A DNA stretch of 64,000 nt, from assembly GCA_022497145.1 (NCBI GenBank), contig MU385887.1, positions 186,001 to 250,000 of the forward strand, written 5' to 3'. The notes beneath the pieces were generated by a model. It was not told the DNA's origin, searched no databases, and was given only the letters and a program-made list of their open reading frames with translations. The stretch comes from Rostrohypoxylon terebratum. Taxonomy: Eukaryota > Ascomycota > Sordariomycetes > Xylariales > Hypoxylaceae. Positions 11,201 through 21,640 of the stretch are shown one piece after another. Positions within the stretch are counted from its first letter, which is position 1; every line of letters begins with the position of its first letter. The position numbers and the translations under genes were made by a program.

Positions 11201-13133
11201 GTGGAACCTTCTTAATCTGAAAGGAAGATCCGGGACGTGAAGCAAGGGGCCCGCAAACTCCGGTACAGACATCCGACATCCATGGGTGTTAAAGGGGGAT
11301 ACTGCCACATTCTGCTTTATAAGATCTCGTCCCATATACCATAACAGCAACCCTACCATAACGGCAACCCGATCTCAACTCCGGAAACAAGATGGCTTAC
11401 CGTTTACTCCAAGCCAACCTAGGAGATAGGGGGAGGGACACCGCACAAGACTAGACACACTCACGTACCTACGCACAGGGGTTACAATTCACTGCAGTGC
11501 AGACACCCGGGCAAGAAAAGGATAGCCGCAGCTAGACCGCCCACGACAGGTCCGCACGACGGCCGAATACCACACGCAACCAGCCAGCCAGAAAAGGGCA
11601 CTCAAGCACATAACGAAACCCATACTTGGCCCTCCAGGCCCTTTCCCACGCTGCCGGGGCTCCGTTCATCCCTAGCTGTTGGGCGCTGAGCTAAGAGCCC
11701 CCTAATGGCCTAAGACACGTCGGGTCATACAGCTGAGGGAAGAAAGGTAGTCGTTCTCTGTAAGCTGCGTGTCTCTCGCGTCTCCATCTCGTTGGACCAA
11801 CTCCTCCAATCCTTTTACCACCACGCAGACAACACAGATCTTCTCACATCGTCCCGACCGGTTCCTCGTACCGAAGAAGAAAAAAAGCACTGCGGTTCTT
11901 TTTGCATGTCTGCCGTGTGACACACCACAAGCGAACGCCTCTTGGACCCAAGACCAAGTCCTCGGTAGCTGTCAACCAGTTCTCTGGCCCGGAAGATCCC
12001 TGGTGTTGTTTTATTTCAATTGTTACCATACTTTTAAGACATATACTCGTCCTCTTCCGGCAGTGTCGCCTAAGAGTATTCTCCCATTCCAGAGAGTTAT
12101 TGTGACTAGGTATTGTCAGACTTTGGACTCGGATGACCAACATCCCAGTGGCTGAAGAGGCCTATCTCCCTTGCAGAGCAGCCGGCAAATCTGCTGACCT
12201 CTTCTTCTCAAAGAGGAAGGCGAAGGAAAAGATTTACAGGTATGCTCAATCCCTATGTGATAACTTCTGTCGAAATAATTGGTAGAATTACTAGTGGTAT
12301 ACGTCAGAAGAGAGAAGGGAGCTTCATAGGAAACCATGGAGGAACATATTCAGAGACAATCAGTATAGGAAAAGAGCAAACCTGAGAAATTACAGTAAAG
12401 GCTAACTGCACTCTTTGTCTACTAGATCAACTTGGATTCAGCTTATTCGTCTCGTCTTCACGTCTACGACATCTGTCTCACACTATGAACTCCTTGCAGA
12501 TGTGATACAGATTAATAGCCGGGGCTTACTCTTCCTTCTCCTTTTTGAGCTAAGCCTAGGATTCACTTACACGGCATTGACATCATATTGGCCTGTGATG
12601 ATTGTCGAACCTTTAGACAGAGGCTCTAAAAATTATACACTTCGGTGACCGAACGTCGTCTCCCAGTTATCACATTCGCTTGACTTGTAAGTGGGACATC
12701 AGAACATCCCTCGGTATTATTAATTGTGTCTATAATTCGTTCGTCTATTTCGGTCGTCTGGACGTCACTGCTCTAACTATTCTCGCTTCTGACCCTTATA
12801 TTCATATCAGCCCTGGCGGCTTGCTTTGTTTCTACTTTACCAATCAAACCACATCGACGCCACCGATGACAAACGAAACATCACAAACATTGCCGTCGCC
12901 AACTTCCCATAAAAATGGTTAGGCTCAGGCTGGCTACTTGGCTACACCCCTCCTCTCCCACACCTCTTCCTGTAAATACAGATTGCAAAAAACAAAATCT
13001 CAGGTCCACACCTGAATTCCCACCAAACTGCCTTGAGGAAAAAAACCACCATCTGCAAAAAATCCAGAGAGCAGACTCTGGTAATAATCTCTCGTGTTTT
13101 CCTCCAAAAAAGCAACTTAACAAATCTTTGACG
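8235..13133. other. Intergenic, about 4.9 kb, no supported gene
   Basis: This stretch lies between the LaeA-like and O-methyltransferase genes. I see only chance-length frames on both strands, none with introns that extend them or with a recognisable motif. The last part (about 12700-13130) is the likely promoter and leader of the O-methyltransferase, with A-rich and CT-rich stretches just before its ATG. Confidence 0.45.
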
Positions 13134-14762
13134 ATGGCGCCCTCTCAAATGATTGCCTTGGCACAGAAGATCAGCACTGAGACCGCCAAGGTCGAAGCTT
13201 ACTTCAACGAGCACGGTCTTCAGGCTCCCAGCTTCGACATTGACGCTCCCAGTGATTTTCCTCAGGTGCCCGCCGACGTCGCGCGTAGCCGTCGCGAAGT
13301 AATCCAAGCTGCCAAAGACCTCCAGGACCTCATGGTCGGTCCTCGAGAATCTGTTCGTTGGATGGCGTGGAACGTAAGTGAGACATTTGAGACATTCTTT
13401 TCACAATGATTTTTTCCGCTTGCCCTATTATATCATCGCGATTATACGAGACTACCTCGGTATAGGATGAGACATAATGCTGACATCGTCGCACAATAGT
13501 TTTTCGACACCCAGAGCCTTCAGCTTTTGAACCACTATGAAATTGGTAAGTAATTTTCTAGAACTGGGATTCAAAGATATCGAATGAATTAGACACTGAC
13601 GATGCTTACTAGCCAAAATTGTTCCTGTCGATGGCTCAATCACGCTGTCGGAGTTGCAGAGTCAGACCACTCTCGACGCCACCAATTTGGCGCGTCTCTT
13701 GCGCCATGGCATGGTCAATCATCTGTTCCAGGAGCCCAGCCCTGGCGTGATCATGCACACGGCCGCATCTCGACTTCTCGTCGAGGATGAGTCGCTCCAG
13801 TCGTGGGTGGCTTTCAACACCAAGGATGTCTACCCGGCATCCGCTCGCGTGATCGATGCTTTGACGAAGTATCCCGAGGCCAAGAACCTCACTCGTACGG
13901 GATTCAATTTTGCGTTCGGCACCGTCGACTCTGAACCCATGTTTGTCACTATCGGTAAGGACCCTAAGAGAGCCAAGCGTATGGGACAGGCCATGGCGAG
14001 CCTTACCGGTGGTGAGGGTTACGAGCTTTCATACATCACGGAGGGCTGCGACCTCACGGACGTAGATGCCCGCGGCGGCACTCTCGTCGATCTCGGCGGC
14101 AGCCACGGCTTCGCGTCTTTGTATCTGGCCCGCCAGTTCCGTAATATGAAGTTCGTCGTGCAAGACTTGCCCAAGATGATCGAGAGCGCGCCCAAGCCGA
14201 TTTGCGCCGAAGTTAAGGTCGCTAAGCGCATCACCCTTCAGGCGCACAACTTCTTCACGGAGCAGCCGGTCAAAGGTGCCGATGTCTACTACTTCCGCTG
14301 GATCATGCACAATTACTCGACTCCCTACGCCGTCCAGATCCTCCGCAACTTAATCCCGGCTCTCAAGCCCGGCGCCCGCATCATCATCAATGACCTGTGC
14401 ATTAGCGAGCCGGGCATTGAGACTCCGTGGGACGAACGTCTTATGAGAAGCATGGATCTCGTTATGATGACGCTTCTGAACGCGCAGGAGCGCGGAGAGG
14501 CCGATTTTCGCCAGTTATTCGAGGAAGCTGACAAGAGATTCGTTTTCAAGGTAAGTTCTCTACTGATTATTTCTGTGATACCTGCGCGACAGGGGATGGG
14601 ATGAGATAGAACACAGTCACTAACTATCCATGGCAGGGTATCACCCGACCTCAGGGCTCCCGTATGAGCATTATTGAAGCCATATGGCAACCCGAGGAGA
14701 CCGATGAAGCCTCCGAGACCGCGGCCGACTCTCCCCGAAAATCTCCCCCTACTCAAGATTAA
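13134..14762 (+). CDS. Fungal O-methyltransferase (family 2, COMT-like)
   Basis: This gene encodes a 449-aa SAM-dependent O-methyltransferase of the kind that methylates phenolic or polyketide hydroxyls. Exons are 13134-13373, 13500-13545, 13613-14550 and 14637-14762. All three introns start GTAAGT and end TAG/CAG, and the four exons join in one frame. The small 46-bp exon 2 encodes the segment FFDTQSLQLLNHYEI. Residues 96-150 form a winged-helix-like N-terminal dimerisation region. SAM motif I is LVDLGGSHGFASL (about 253-265), followed by FVVQDLP. The catalytic-base region is YYFRWIMHNYS, with His328 at the position of the conserved His. A C-terminal Asp/Glu/Ser/Pro-rich tail follows the last strand. 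An FAD monooxygenase 5 kb away suggests a shared pathway, but no backbone enzyme is present. The substrate is unknown. Confidence 0.92.
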
Positions 14763-16215
14763 CGCACCCATTTACAACCATGGTCAAACAGGCACCGTTC
14801 ATTGCAAGTTGTATCAGTAGTTAAGCCTACTTTTTCGCTTGCGAGAACTTGAGACACCGGTACATTGCTTAGAGAGTTGACATACCGCCAGAAGCTCCGT
14901 GCATAGGACAACGGTTAAGGGTGGATGATTTGCGGGTAGACAAAAGTTGATGCATAGCCCGGAGGCCAAATTCGCGAAGTTTCTTTTTCTTTTTTTTTAC
15001 ATCCCCAGTCACCCAGACCTAATACCCCTTTGCCTACCCCTGCGATCGACCAGTTCAATGACGTTACGACGGATGACGGAAAAGGGGAGGGCATAATGGT
15101 CCAACACGGACAAAATGGCTGAAAGACGTTGATTGCGGTTGAAGGCAAATGTACGATAGCAAGAGCCCTCTGCGCAAATCCGTTCATATTACAGCTGTCA
15201 GAAACAATTAATTAGCTAATCTCCTCGTCTTAACATTCGTGACACTGTAATTCCAAGTATTATCAAGGTAAGATGTTTTGAGTACCTACCTAGCTAAAAA
15301 CCATCACGAGGGGGCTTGAGATATCAATTCGGTCCATTCCCCCTCGGCACATCACCATCATCGCCAGGTACGAACGGACCATGAATGGCGACCTAAGGCT
15401 AGAGGCGGAGTCGCGACGACGGAGTTTAAATAACCTTATTTGCTAGATGTAGGGAGGCTCTTGGACAGTCATGCATGTCAGTGGCTCGCGGCAGATAAAT
15501 CAGCTAAGCGAGGTATCGGAATCAAGCTTGAAGCGTGCCATCCGGCGCTATCTCGGACCGGACCATGTGTCGTAGAATTTATTATCACAGGGTTCTATCG
15601 CGTTGATAGAACGATGGGGTTCTTGGCGACACCCTCAAAAATACCCCAAAAACGCCCCGGATCTAAGCTGCCCTCCAAATGTGGGGAACCTTCCCGCATG
15701 GAGAATACCAGAATACTAGGTCGATCTCCGGGGCACCACCGCATGCGGTCTAGGCCGTCATGCATGACATCGATGTTATAATCTGGGGTCGTCCTCCACA
15801 GCGCGTGCCCAGGAGCCGACGAACGCCCGGGGCTACGAGGGCTTCGTGCTGGACGCATGACGGTTGTTCTTCCGAATGCACTGCGCAGCGTAGCAGCAGA
15901 GCTGTAAAGCTTGATTTTGAACTCGGCGGTATGTGATGAAATATAGTGGCGGTAGATGTAAGATTAACGACAACCTCCGCCATCAATCTCCATCATCTCT
16001 ATAGTGAGCTTCGGTCCTTCTAGTGCTTTCACCGCAATGTAGCCGGGATGGGGGCATCGTGGAAGAGTATATAGAGTCGACTTCTTCCGCGATAGTTCGA
16101 CGAGATGATGACGTTTGTAGATTAACCACAAGATCCTCACTGCCAAGGTTCAAGATCACACCTCACCTCATTATTCAATCGTTTCTAAAAAGTATCGTCC
16201 ACTCGTTATTACAAC
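14763..16215. other. Intergenic, about 1.45 kb
   Basis: This holds the O-methyltransferase 3' flank and the LPMO promoter. A T-rich tract lies at about 14980-14998. No coding signal was seen. Confidence 0.5.
16068..16074 (+). promoter_or_regulatory. TATA-box candidate of the LPMO gene
   Basis: A TATATAG motif lies about 145 bp upstream of the LPMO ATG, a usual distance once a leader is allowed for. The assignment rests on motif and position only. Confidence 0.35.
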
Positions 16216-17503
16216 ATGAGGGCAATCTCCGCGTTAGCAGGCGCCGGCCTCATCACTCTCGTGCGAGGTCACGGTTACATGATCACGCCTTCGAGCCGCA
16301 CCCGCCTCGGAAGTGAGGTACGGGGATCGATCTATCCTGATAAGTCACACTCGAATTGAAGCTGATGCTAATCAATGCTCCTCCATCTAGGCCGGTACGG
16401 ACACTTGCCCGGAATGCACGATCCTCGAGCCCGTGACGGCGTGGCCCGACCTCGACGAGGCGCTGGTCGGCCGAAGCGGACCCTGCGGATACAACGCGCG
16501 CGTGAGCGTCGACTACAACCAACCTGGCGCGTCCTGGGGCACCAACACAGTCGCCACATACGCGCCGGGCGACATCGTAGAGGTGCAGTGGTGTGTAGAC
16601 CACAACGGGGACCACGGCGGGATGTTCACGTACCGAATCTGCCAAAACCAGACGATCGTCGACAAGTTCATCGACCCCAGCTACCTACCCACGGAAGACG
16701 AGAAGGAAGAGGCCGAGAAGTGCTTCGAGGCGGGCCTGTTAAAGTGCACCGACGTGGACGGGCAGGAATGCGGGTACAACGCGGACTGCACGTCGGACCA
16801 AGCGTGCTACCGCAACGACTGGTTCACGTGCGAGGGCTTCAATTCCGGGACGCGGTGCCAGGGCGTCGACAACGCGGCGCTCAACTCGTGCTACACCAGC
16901 ATCGCGGGCGGGTACACGGTGACGAAGAAGATCAAGATCCCGGACTACGAGAGCGACCACACGCTCATCTCGTTCAAGTGGAACTCGTTCCAGACGCCGC
17001 AGGTGTACCTCTCCTGCGCCGACATCGCCATCTCCGGCAGCAGGAGTAACTCCTCCTCGTCTTCCACCTCCGCCTCGGCATCGACCCAGACCAGTGTGTC
17101 CACCTTAAGCACCTCCACCATCACCACGACAGCCACCAGCACGGACGCGTGCGCCTCATCAACCTCCACTAGCAGTAGTAGCAGTAGCAGTACCGTATCG
17201 CTGACCTTCAACCAGGTCGTCGTGACAGCCTACGGCGACACGATTAAGCTCGTAGGCTCGATCGCGCTCCTCGGCAACTGGGACGTGGGCGCCGCGCCCG
17301 CGCTGTCCGCCGCCCAGTACACGGCCGCCAACCCGCTGTGGACCGTCACCCTGGCCATGGTCCCCGGCACCGCCTTCGAGTACAAGTTCGTCAAGGTATC
17401 CAGCTCCGGCGCCGTCACGTGGGAGAGCGACCCCAACCGCTCGTACGTCGTGCCGGCCGCGTGCGATATCACTGCTGCCGATGTGGAGAGCACGTGGCGG
17501 TAA
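16216..17503 (+). CDS. AA13 starch-active lytic polysaccharide monooxygenase with CBM20
   Basis: This is a secreted copper enzyme expected to cleave alpha-1,4-glucan in starch oxidatively, outside the cell. Exon 1 is 16216-16317, the intron 16318-16390 (GTACGG...CTAG), exon 2 16391-17503; 404 aa. Residues 1-18 are a signal peptide and cleavage exposes His19, the required N-terminal His of the copper histidine brace (HGYMITPSSRTRLG). The second brace His is His109 in the DHGGMFTYRICQ motif, mature position 91 as in known AA13 enzymes. Tyr240 in QTPQVYLSCAD is the likely axial Tyr. Many cysteines match the AA13 pattern (DTCPECTILEP, CGYNARVSVDYNQPG). A Ser/Thr linker (about 250-304) leads to a CBM20 starch-binding domain (about 305-404) with LLGNWD, the PLW strand and WESDPNR. 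The gene is GC-rich at third positions. All expected catalytic residues are present. Confidence 0.95.
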
Positions 17504-18013
17504 TTGTGTTATCAATAGCTTCTCTTCGAGGATTTTTGGATTTTAGTATATGAACTTCTTTCTTTGGTAGATAGATATTGCTTGTGTGTGGATTTTGGGG
17601 TCTCCTCGTTGCATAGTGATGGTATGTACTATGGATATATGAAGTTGGATGGTGCACACGGCCGCTGTAAAATTAGTTGATCGTTGTGTCATGATTCATT
17701 CAACAATTCGCCTTCTCAGAGCTACCTACCCAATTTAGATGTCTATCTGTTGATCTACACTTGCAAGATCAGGATCTAACTACTAGGTAGTGTTGTCGAT
17801 ATCATAGGAGTGTCATCGAATGCACCCATGAGGATGTCGGCGATTTTTTAAATGATAAACGGTCGGCTTTTAGCTCGTCATCGTCTTCATGTGGACCAGG
17901 GCCAGAACCTCTTGAATACGCTTCGATGACGGAAACTTCTTCATTATAGCCAGTTTCGGTGAAGAAGCCAATCTGACAAAATCGAGATTGTATTGTCCGT
18001 TCGGAGATTCATA
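17504..18013. other. Intergenic between LPMO and possible small gene
   Basis: About 510 bp of AT-rich LPMO 3' flank with T- and G-rich runs. No coding signal was seen. Confidence 0.5.
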
Positions 18014-18450
18014 ATGCTGCGACAACTGCTGCGACCATTTCACTTCAGGGGTTTCACAATCCGATCAGTACCTAGGTCCTACAGTCCTACACCGGTAATT
18101 TGTGGAAAGTTATGGCGCTCGTGCTCCGATGCAGCCGAGACCCAGGAAGCATTTCGCAGGTCATCCACCAAGATCACCGACAGATTGAGAAGTATACACT
18201 CAGGCAAAAGAACGTTTCGAAACTTGGAACCCGGAGACAGACGCTTTATCCCCACGTTAGAAGCTCTCATGAAAGATTTAAAGAAGCATGGCTTCTATCA
18301 AGATCAAAAAATCTAGCAAATCAAGGCGAAATGACGAGCAGTGGGTCTCATGACAACGCCACTGGACAGGATCCGCGATATATTCCGTTCTTGGCCCGAA
18401 GAGTACAGCGCGAGGCCCCTTTCCGGTGGCCCTACCAAATGAGAGTGTAA
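18014..18450 (+). CDS. Possible small basic protein, mitochondrial-presequence-like N-terminus; model uncertain
   Basis: The ATG at 18014 opens a peptide starting MLRQLLRPFHFRGFTIRS, which is Arg-rich, lacks acidic residues and resembles a mitochondrial targeting sequence. Two models compete. Unspliced, it ends at 18316 (100 aa), finishing LEALMKDLKKHGFYQDQKI. Spliced, removing 18095-18159 (GTAATT...CGCAG) shifts into another frame that runs to 18450 and ends FRWPYQMRV. In that frame a strong donor, GTAAGT at 18449, could lead to yet another exon (acceptor near 18504). No family is recognised. Both frames are short enough to arise by chance, so the gene itself is doubtful. Confidence 0.3.
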
Positions 18451-19068
18451 GTGGCTGTCGGCTCACCAATTAACAACGCAAAAAAGACTTGGCAAAATCC
18501 TCAGTGTACAGGTACCTACCTACTATTCGCGAATTCTCATTTCTGATTCTTCGGGTCTCCGTTCTTTGGGTCGAGTAGAGACATTTCGGTATTGCGTGGG
18601 TCTCCTCTCCAGCCCTACACGTAGTACGTTGAGTGAAAGCTGAAAACTAGTTACTACTAGGTACCAAACTGCCAAACAAATCACGACGCAACATGTACAT
18701 ATTACTACGAATAAAAACAAGCTTCTGTCGCAGTCACTGGAACCTCGTATTCCATGTCCAAATTCCTTCTTAAGGGGTTTGTGGAATGGATTCCAACTGG
18801 CTTCAATTTAGCCTAATGGATGACTGCAGACGATAGCTTCTAAAGGTAGTATCGATTGAAGCAGACTTCGTAAAATCATGAAAAGTCATGCCTAGATTGA
18901 TCAGTGCTACGTTGTGGACCAACGTTACCCGATGGTCATAAGTTTTCGCGGCTTATTCTCGCTTCGTATACAAAATAACGTCCTATATTTTATTATCTGC
19001 TCACGATAGTCTCAGAATCGTTATCAATATACAGAGATTGACGTGCTCAGCACTAGTGTAGAACCAAG
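18451..19068. other. Intergenic, promoter of the small secreted protein
   Basis: About 620 bp, AT-rich near the gene (TATATTTTATTA at about 18983). No coding signal beyond the uncertain exon noted for the gene at 18014. Confidence 0.4.
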
Positions 19069-19734
19069 ATGATGTATCACAAGCTCATCCTTGCCCTCGC
19101 CGGCTTCTTCACCCTCGCCATCTCATCGAGGGATCACCGACGATCAGAAGTTGACATAGAGCCGTGGCAAGTAACGAGACTCACCACCTTCTCTCCTTCG
19201 GGACGTCCAGGCAATGACAATACCGCTTACCTATATGCCAACATCACGAACCCGAATTCCATTCCTGCAGGACCGGGAGTCGAATTTGACGCCAGCAGCG
19301 CGAATTGCACAGCGGACTGGACTTACATCGAAGAAGAACCGTATAACATCACATACACTTGCGACACGACGGAGACTCAGCCTTCATCTTCATCTTCGTC
19401 AATCTCAACGTGGACCATCGAGGTGTTAGAGGCGGATAACATCGCGCCGTCACCTACCACAAATTTTGACGTCAAGTTTACACTTACGACCAAGTTGACG
19501 GTAGATGGGGAAGAATACTCCAAAACCATGACCGGAAGACAGCATTTCCAAGTCGGGGATAACTTGTCCGGAGCATGTGGTGCGAGTGGTGTGGTATTTA
19601 TCCCCTTTTTTATTTCCCTATTTGGCTCTCTCGCAATTGATTGCTGACTGTGATGTCCATCGTAGTGCTCATGGAGTTTGAAGGGCGAGGTGTTGATTCA
19701 ACCGACGATCGTGGCTTGTCAGGGGACATGTTGA
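19069..19734 (+). CDS. Small secreted cysteine-containing protein, two exons
   Basis: This gene encodes a 197-aa predicted secreted protein. Residues 1-20 are a signal peptide (hydrophobic core LILALAGFFTLAISS), followed by a possible Kex2-type RR site at 24-25. The unspliced frame stops at 19647 in an implausible hydrophobic tail. Removing an intron at 19594-19665 (GTATTT donor, TTGCTGAC branch site, CGTAG acceptor) joins exon 1 (19069-19593) to exon 2 (19666-19734), which encodes CSWSLKGEV...ACQGTC and a TGA. Three more cysteines appear, giving six in all (80, 98, 170, 176, 193, 197), an even number suited to disulfides. N-glycosylation sequons occur at about 58, 79 and 93. The segment EPWQVTRLTTFSPSGRPG resembles a widespread ascomycete small secreted protein family that I know only from recurrence. 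No enzyme motif is seen. Effector or wall-surface roles are possible but not shown. Confidence 0.85.
19594..19665 (+). other. Intron of the small secreted protein gene
   Basis: This 72-bp phase-0 intron has a GTATTT donor, a CTGAC branch site at about 19644-19648 and a TAG acceptor. It explains why the unspliced frame ends in a spurious hydrophobic tail. Confidence 0.75.
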
Positions 19735-20084
19735 ACAATTACATCTTACTAGTGATGCCTATCTATAAATGCAAGGTGGCGTTGGTTACGTATAGGTGGT
19801 TTTGGTCTATAATCTTGAAACACACAGGTGCAAACGAGGTTGCACCGCGTCTTGATCATCCCAAACCGGCTCCTAATGCGCCAATCCCAAAATCCACCCA
19901 GACGAGAAATCCGAGATTGGGCTCGGTGATAGACTTTTCCAATGTGTATTTAATCCAATATATATATATAAAAGCCAAGGTTACCTATCCTACCTAGGTA
20001 CGCTCCACCACAGTCTACCTGTCCTGCCTGTCTAAAATGTACAGCCCATACCTTTTAACCCATAAATAGATATAATTCCATCTA
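19735..20084. other. Intergenic between convergent genes
   Basis: 350 bp holding both 3' flanks, with (TA)n at about 19960-19970 and the palindrome TACCTAGGTA at 19991-20000. No coding signal. Confidence 0.5.
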
Positions 20085-21499
20085 TCACTTCTCCTCGGTG
20101 ATCTCCTCTTCGGGGAGAGGCACCACAGGTAGACCCCAAACGATCTTAGGCTGGGCGCTCTCGCTGCTCCAAGCCTGGTCGAAAGCGATGCTCGACCACG
20201 CCGAGGCCTTAGATCCCCGCTCGATGATCTCATCCTGGTATTCTCCGAGCACCTTCTTGATCACGGCGGTATCGTTCGTCTTTATCTTCGCGAGGGCCTT
20301 GCCGAGGTTAAGCGCGTCGAGAAGGGCGTGGAAACCACCTTCACCTCGGACTGTTCATTAGGTATCATTCGTTAGTTGGGCTCTTTTTTTGAAAAAAGGG
20401 GGGGTTAATATGGTGCTTACATGAGGGCATAGCATGTGCGGAGTCACCCATCAACGTAACCCTTCCGTGGGGCAGTTGGTCAGGGGTCATAGTCAGAGTC
20501 CAGAAGTGGATAGGGGGCTGCTTCATCCCCTGGGGACCCGTCGCCTTGACGATAGACCTCAGCTTATCCGGCAAGTGAGCAGTCTTCTTCAATGCATAGT
20601 CGTATAGCTCCTCTTTGCTAGCTGAGTACGGCCAGAAGTCCTTGCTCGTTGCTCCCTCGTCCCGCCAGAACATGTTGTAGTAGTATCTTCCGGACTTGCC
20701 ATCTTCGAAGGCTTCGCTCAGACCGCAGAAGAGGAAAGCGGGTTCGTCGTCGTTCGGGCTCATGTCGATTAGGTAGCAAGAGTGTCCGAGAGCCAGTTGC
20801 TCTTGCATGTCACGGCCGCTGAGGATAGCCTCACCGCTGATGGTTCCTTGGCGGGGCTTTCTGATGACATCTTTGCCTCCTAGGAGGTATTTCCGGGCTA
20901 GTGACACGTTAGTACATTATCCCACTGGTCCATTAAATTAATCAAAGTACTCACTTGGGCTATAGGGACCCTCGGCGCCGACAAGGATATCACCGGTAGC
21001 TGAGGTTCCGTCCTCGAAGTGTACCGTCACCTTATCATTGGCTTCTTCAATGCGGAGGGCACGCTTGCCGAATTGGATCGGCATGTTCCTTGCCAGCCAG
21101 TTCCGTAGGCGGGCTCGGTTCGCACGGATGAACTTTCCGCTTCCGTCATCACGCACTCCGAGCTTCGTGGTGCGGTCTTGTCGGTACCAGGCAAACTCAT
21201 AGTTGTGCTTTAGGGGGAGTAGGTGGTTGATGAAGTCACGGGATCCCAAGTCTTCTGGGACCGAGGCATCAAGTTCGTCGAGGATACTTGATACCGGTTG
21301 TTAGTCTTGGCTGGGTCTCTTTTTAATATTGCGCCACTTACGTGTGAAGACCAATTGCCCACCCCTGAACTCTAACATCGTCGCTAGGGTCCCGCTCAAA
21401 GATCTCGAATGAGATGTTATTCTTGCGAAGAGTCTGACCGAGCAACAAGCCACCAAGGCCAGCGCCTACAATCAGGATATGAGGAGCAGCTCCTGCCAT
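20085..21499 (-). CDS. FAD-dependent monooxygenase (aromatic-ring hydroxylase type)
   Basis: This is a class A flavoprotein monooxygenase that would use NAD(P)H and O2 to hydroxylate or epoxidise a small molecule. Exons (minus strand) are 21499-21342, 21286-20955, 20897-20421 and 20350-20085. The introns have GTAAGT, GTGAGT and GTAAGC donors and CTAAC branch sites, and the joined frame gives 410 aa. Motifs in order: the FAD-binding Rossmann GxGxxG (IVGAGLGGLLLG, 10-21) with an acidic residue ending the second strand (FERD); the NAD(P)H/FAD DG-type motif, here GAEGPYSP (156-163), Glu replacing the usual Asp; and the GD motif LMGDSAHAM (312-320), continuing into RGEGGFHALLDALNLG. No transmembrane anchor is visible. 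It is convergent with the secreted protein gene and near the O-methyltransferase. The substrate is unknown. Alternative family names would be salicylate hydroxylase-like or a PHBH-fold tailoring enzyme. Confidence 0.92.
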
Positions 21500-21596
21500 T
21501 TTGTACTAAAAAGGTAATGGACTGAAGTATTTCCTCCCAACTTTGAATATATTGATTATTAGTCTCGATAACAGATCGCTTATGCCGCCTGCTTGA

Positions 21597-21640
21597 GCTA
21601 CGACGGTAGTAAGCCATCGTCGTAGCAGTCTTATATAATT
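21597..21640 (-). promoter_or_regulatory. Promoter candidate with inverted repeat upstream of the monooxygenase
   Basis: A TATA-like stretch (TTATATAATT, 21631-21640) lies about 130-140 bp upstream of the monooxygenase ATG. Between it and the gene is a perfect 9-bp inverted repeat, GCTACGACG (21597-21605) and CGTCGTAGC (21618-21626), with a 12-nt spacer. It could be a binding site for a dimeric regulator or a leader hairpin; no specific factor is implied. Confidence 0.35.
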
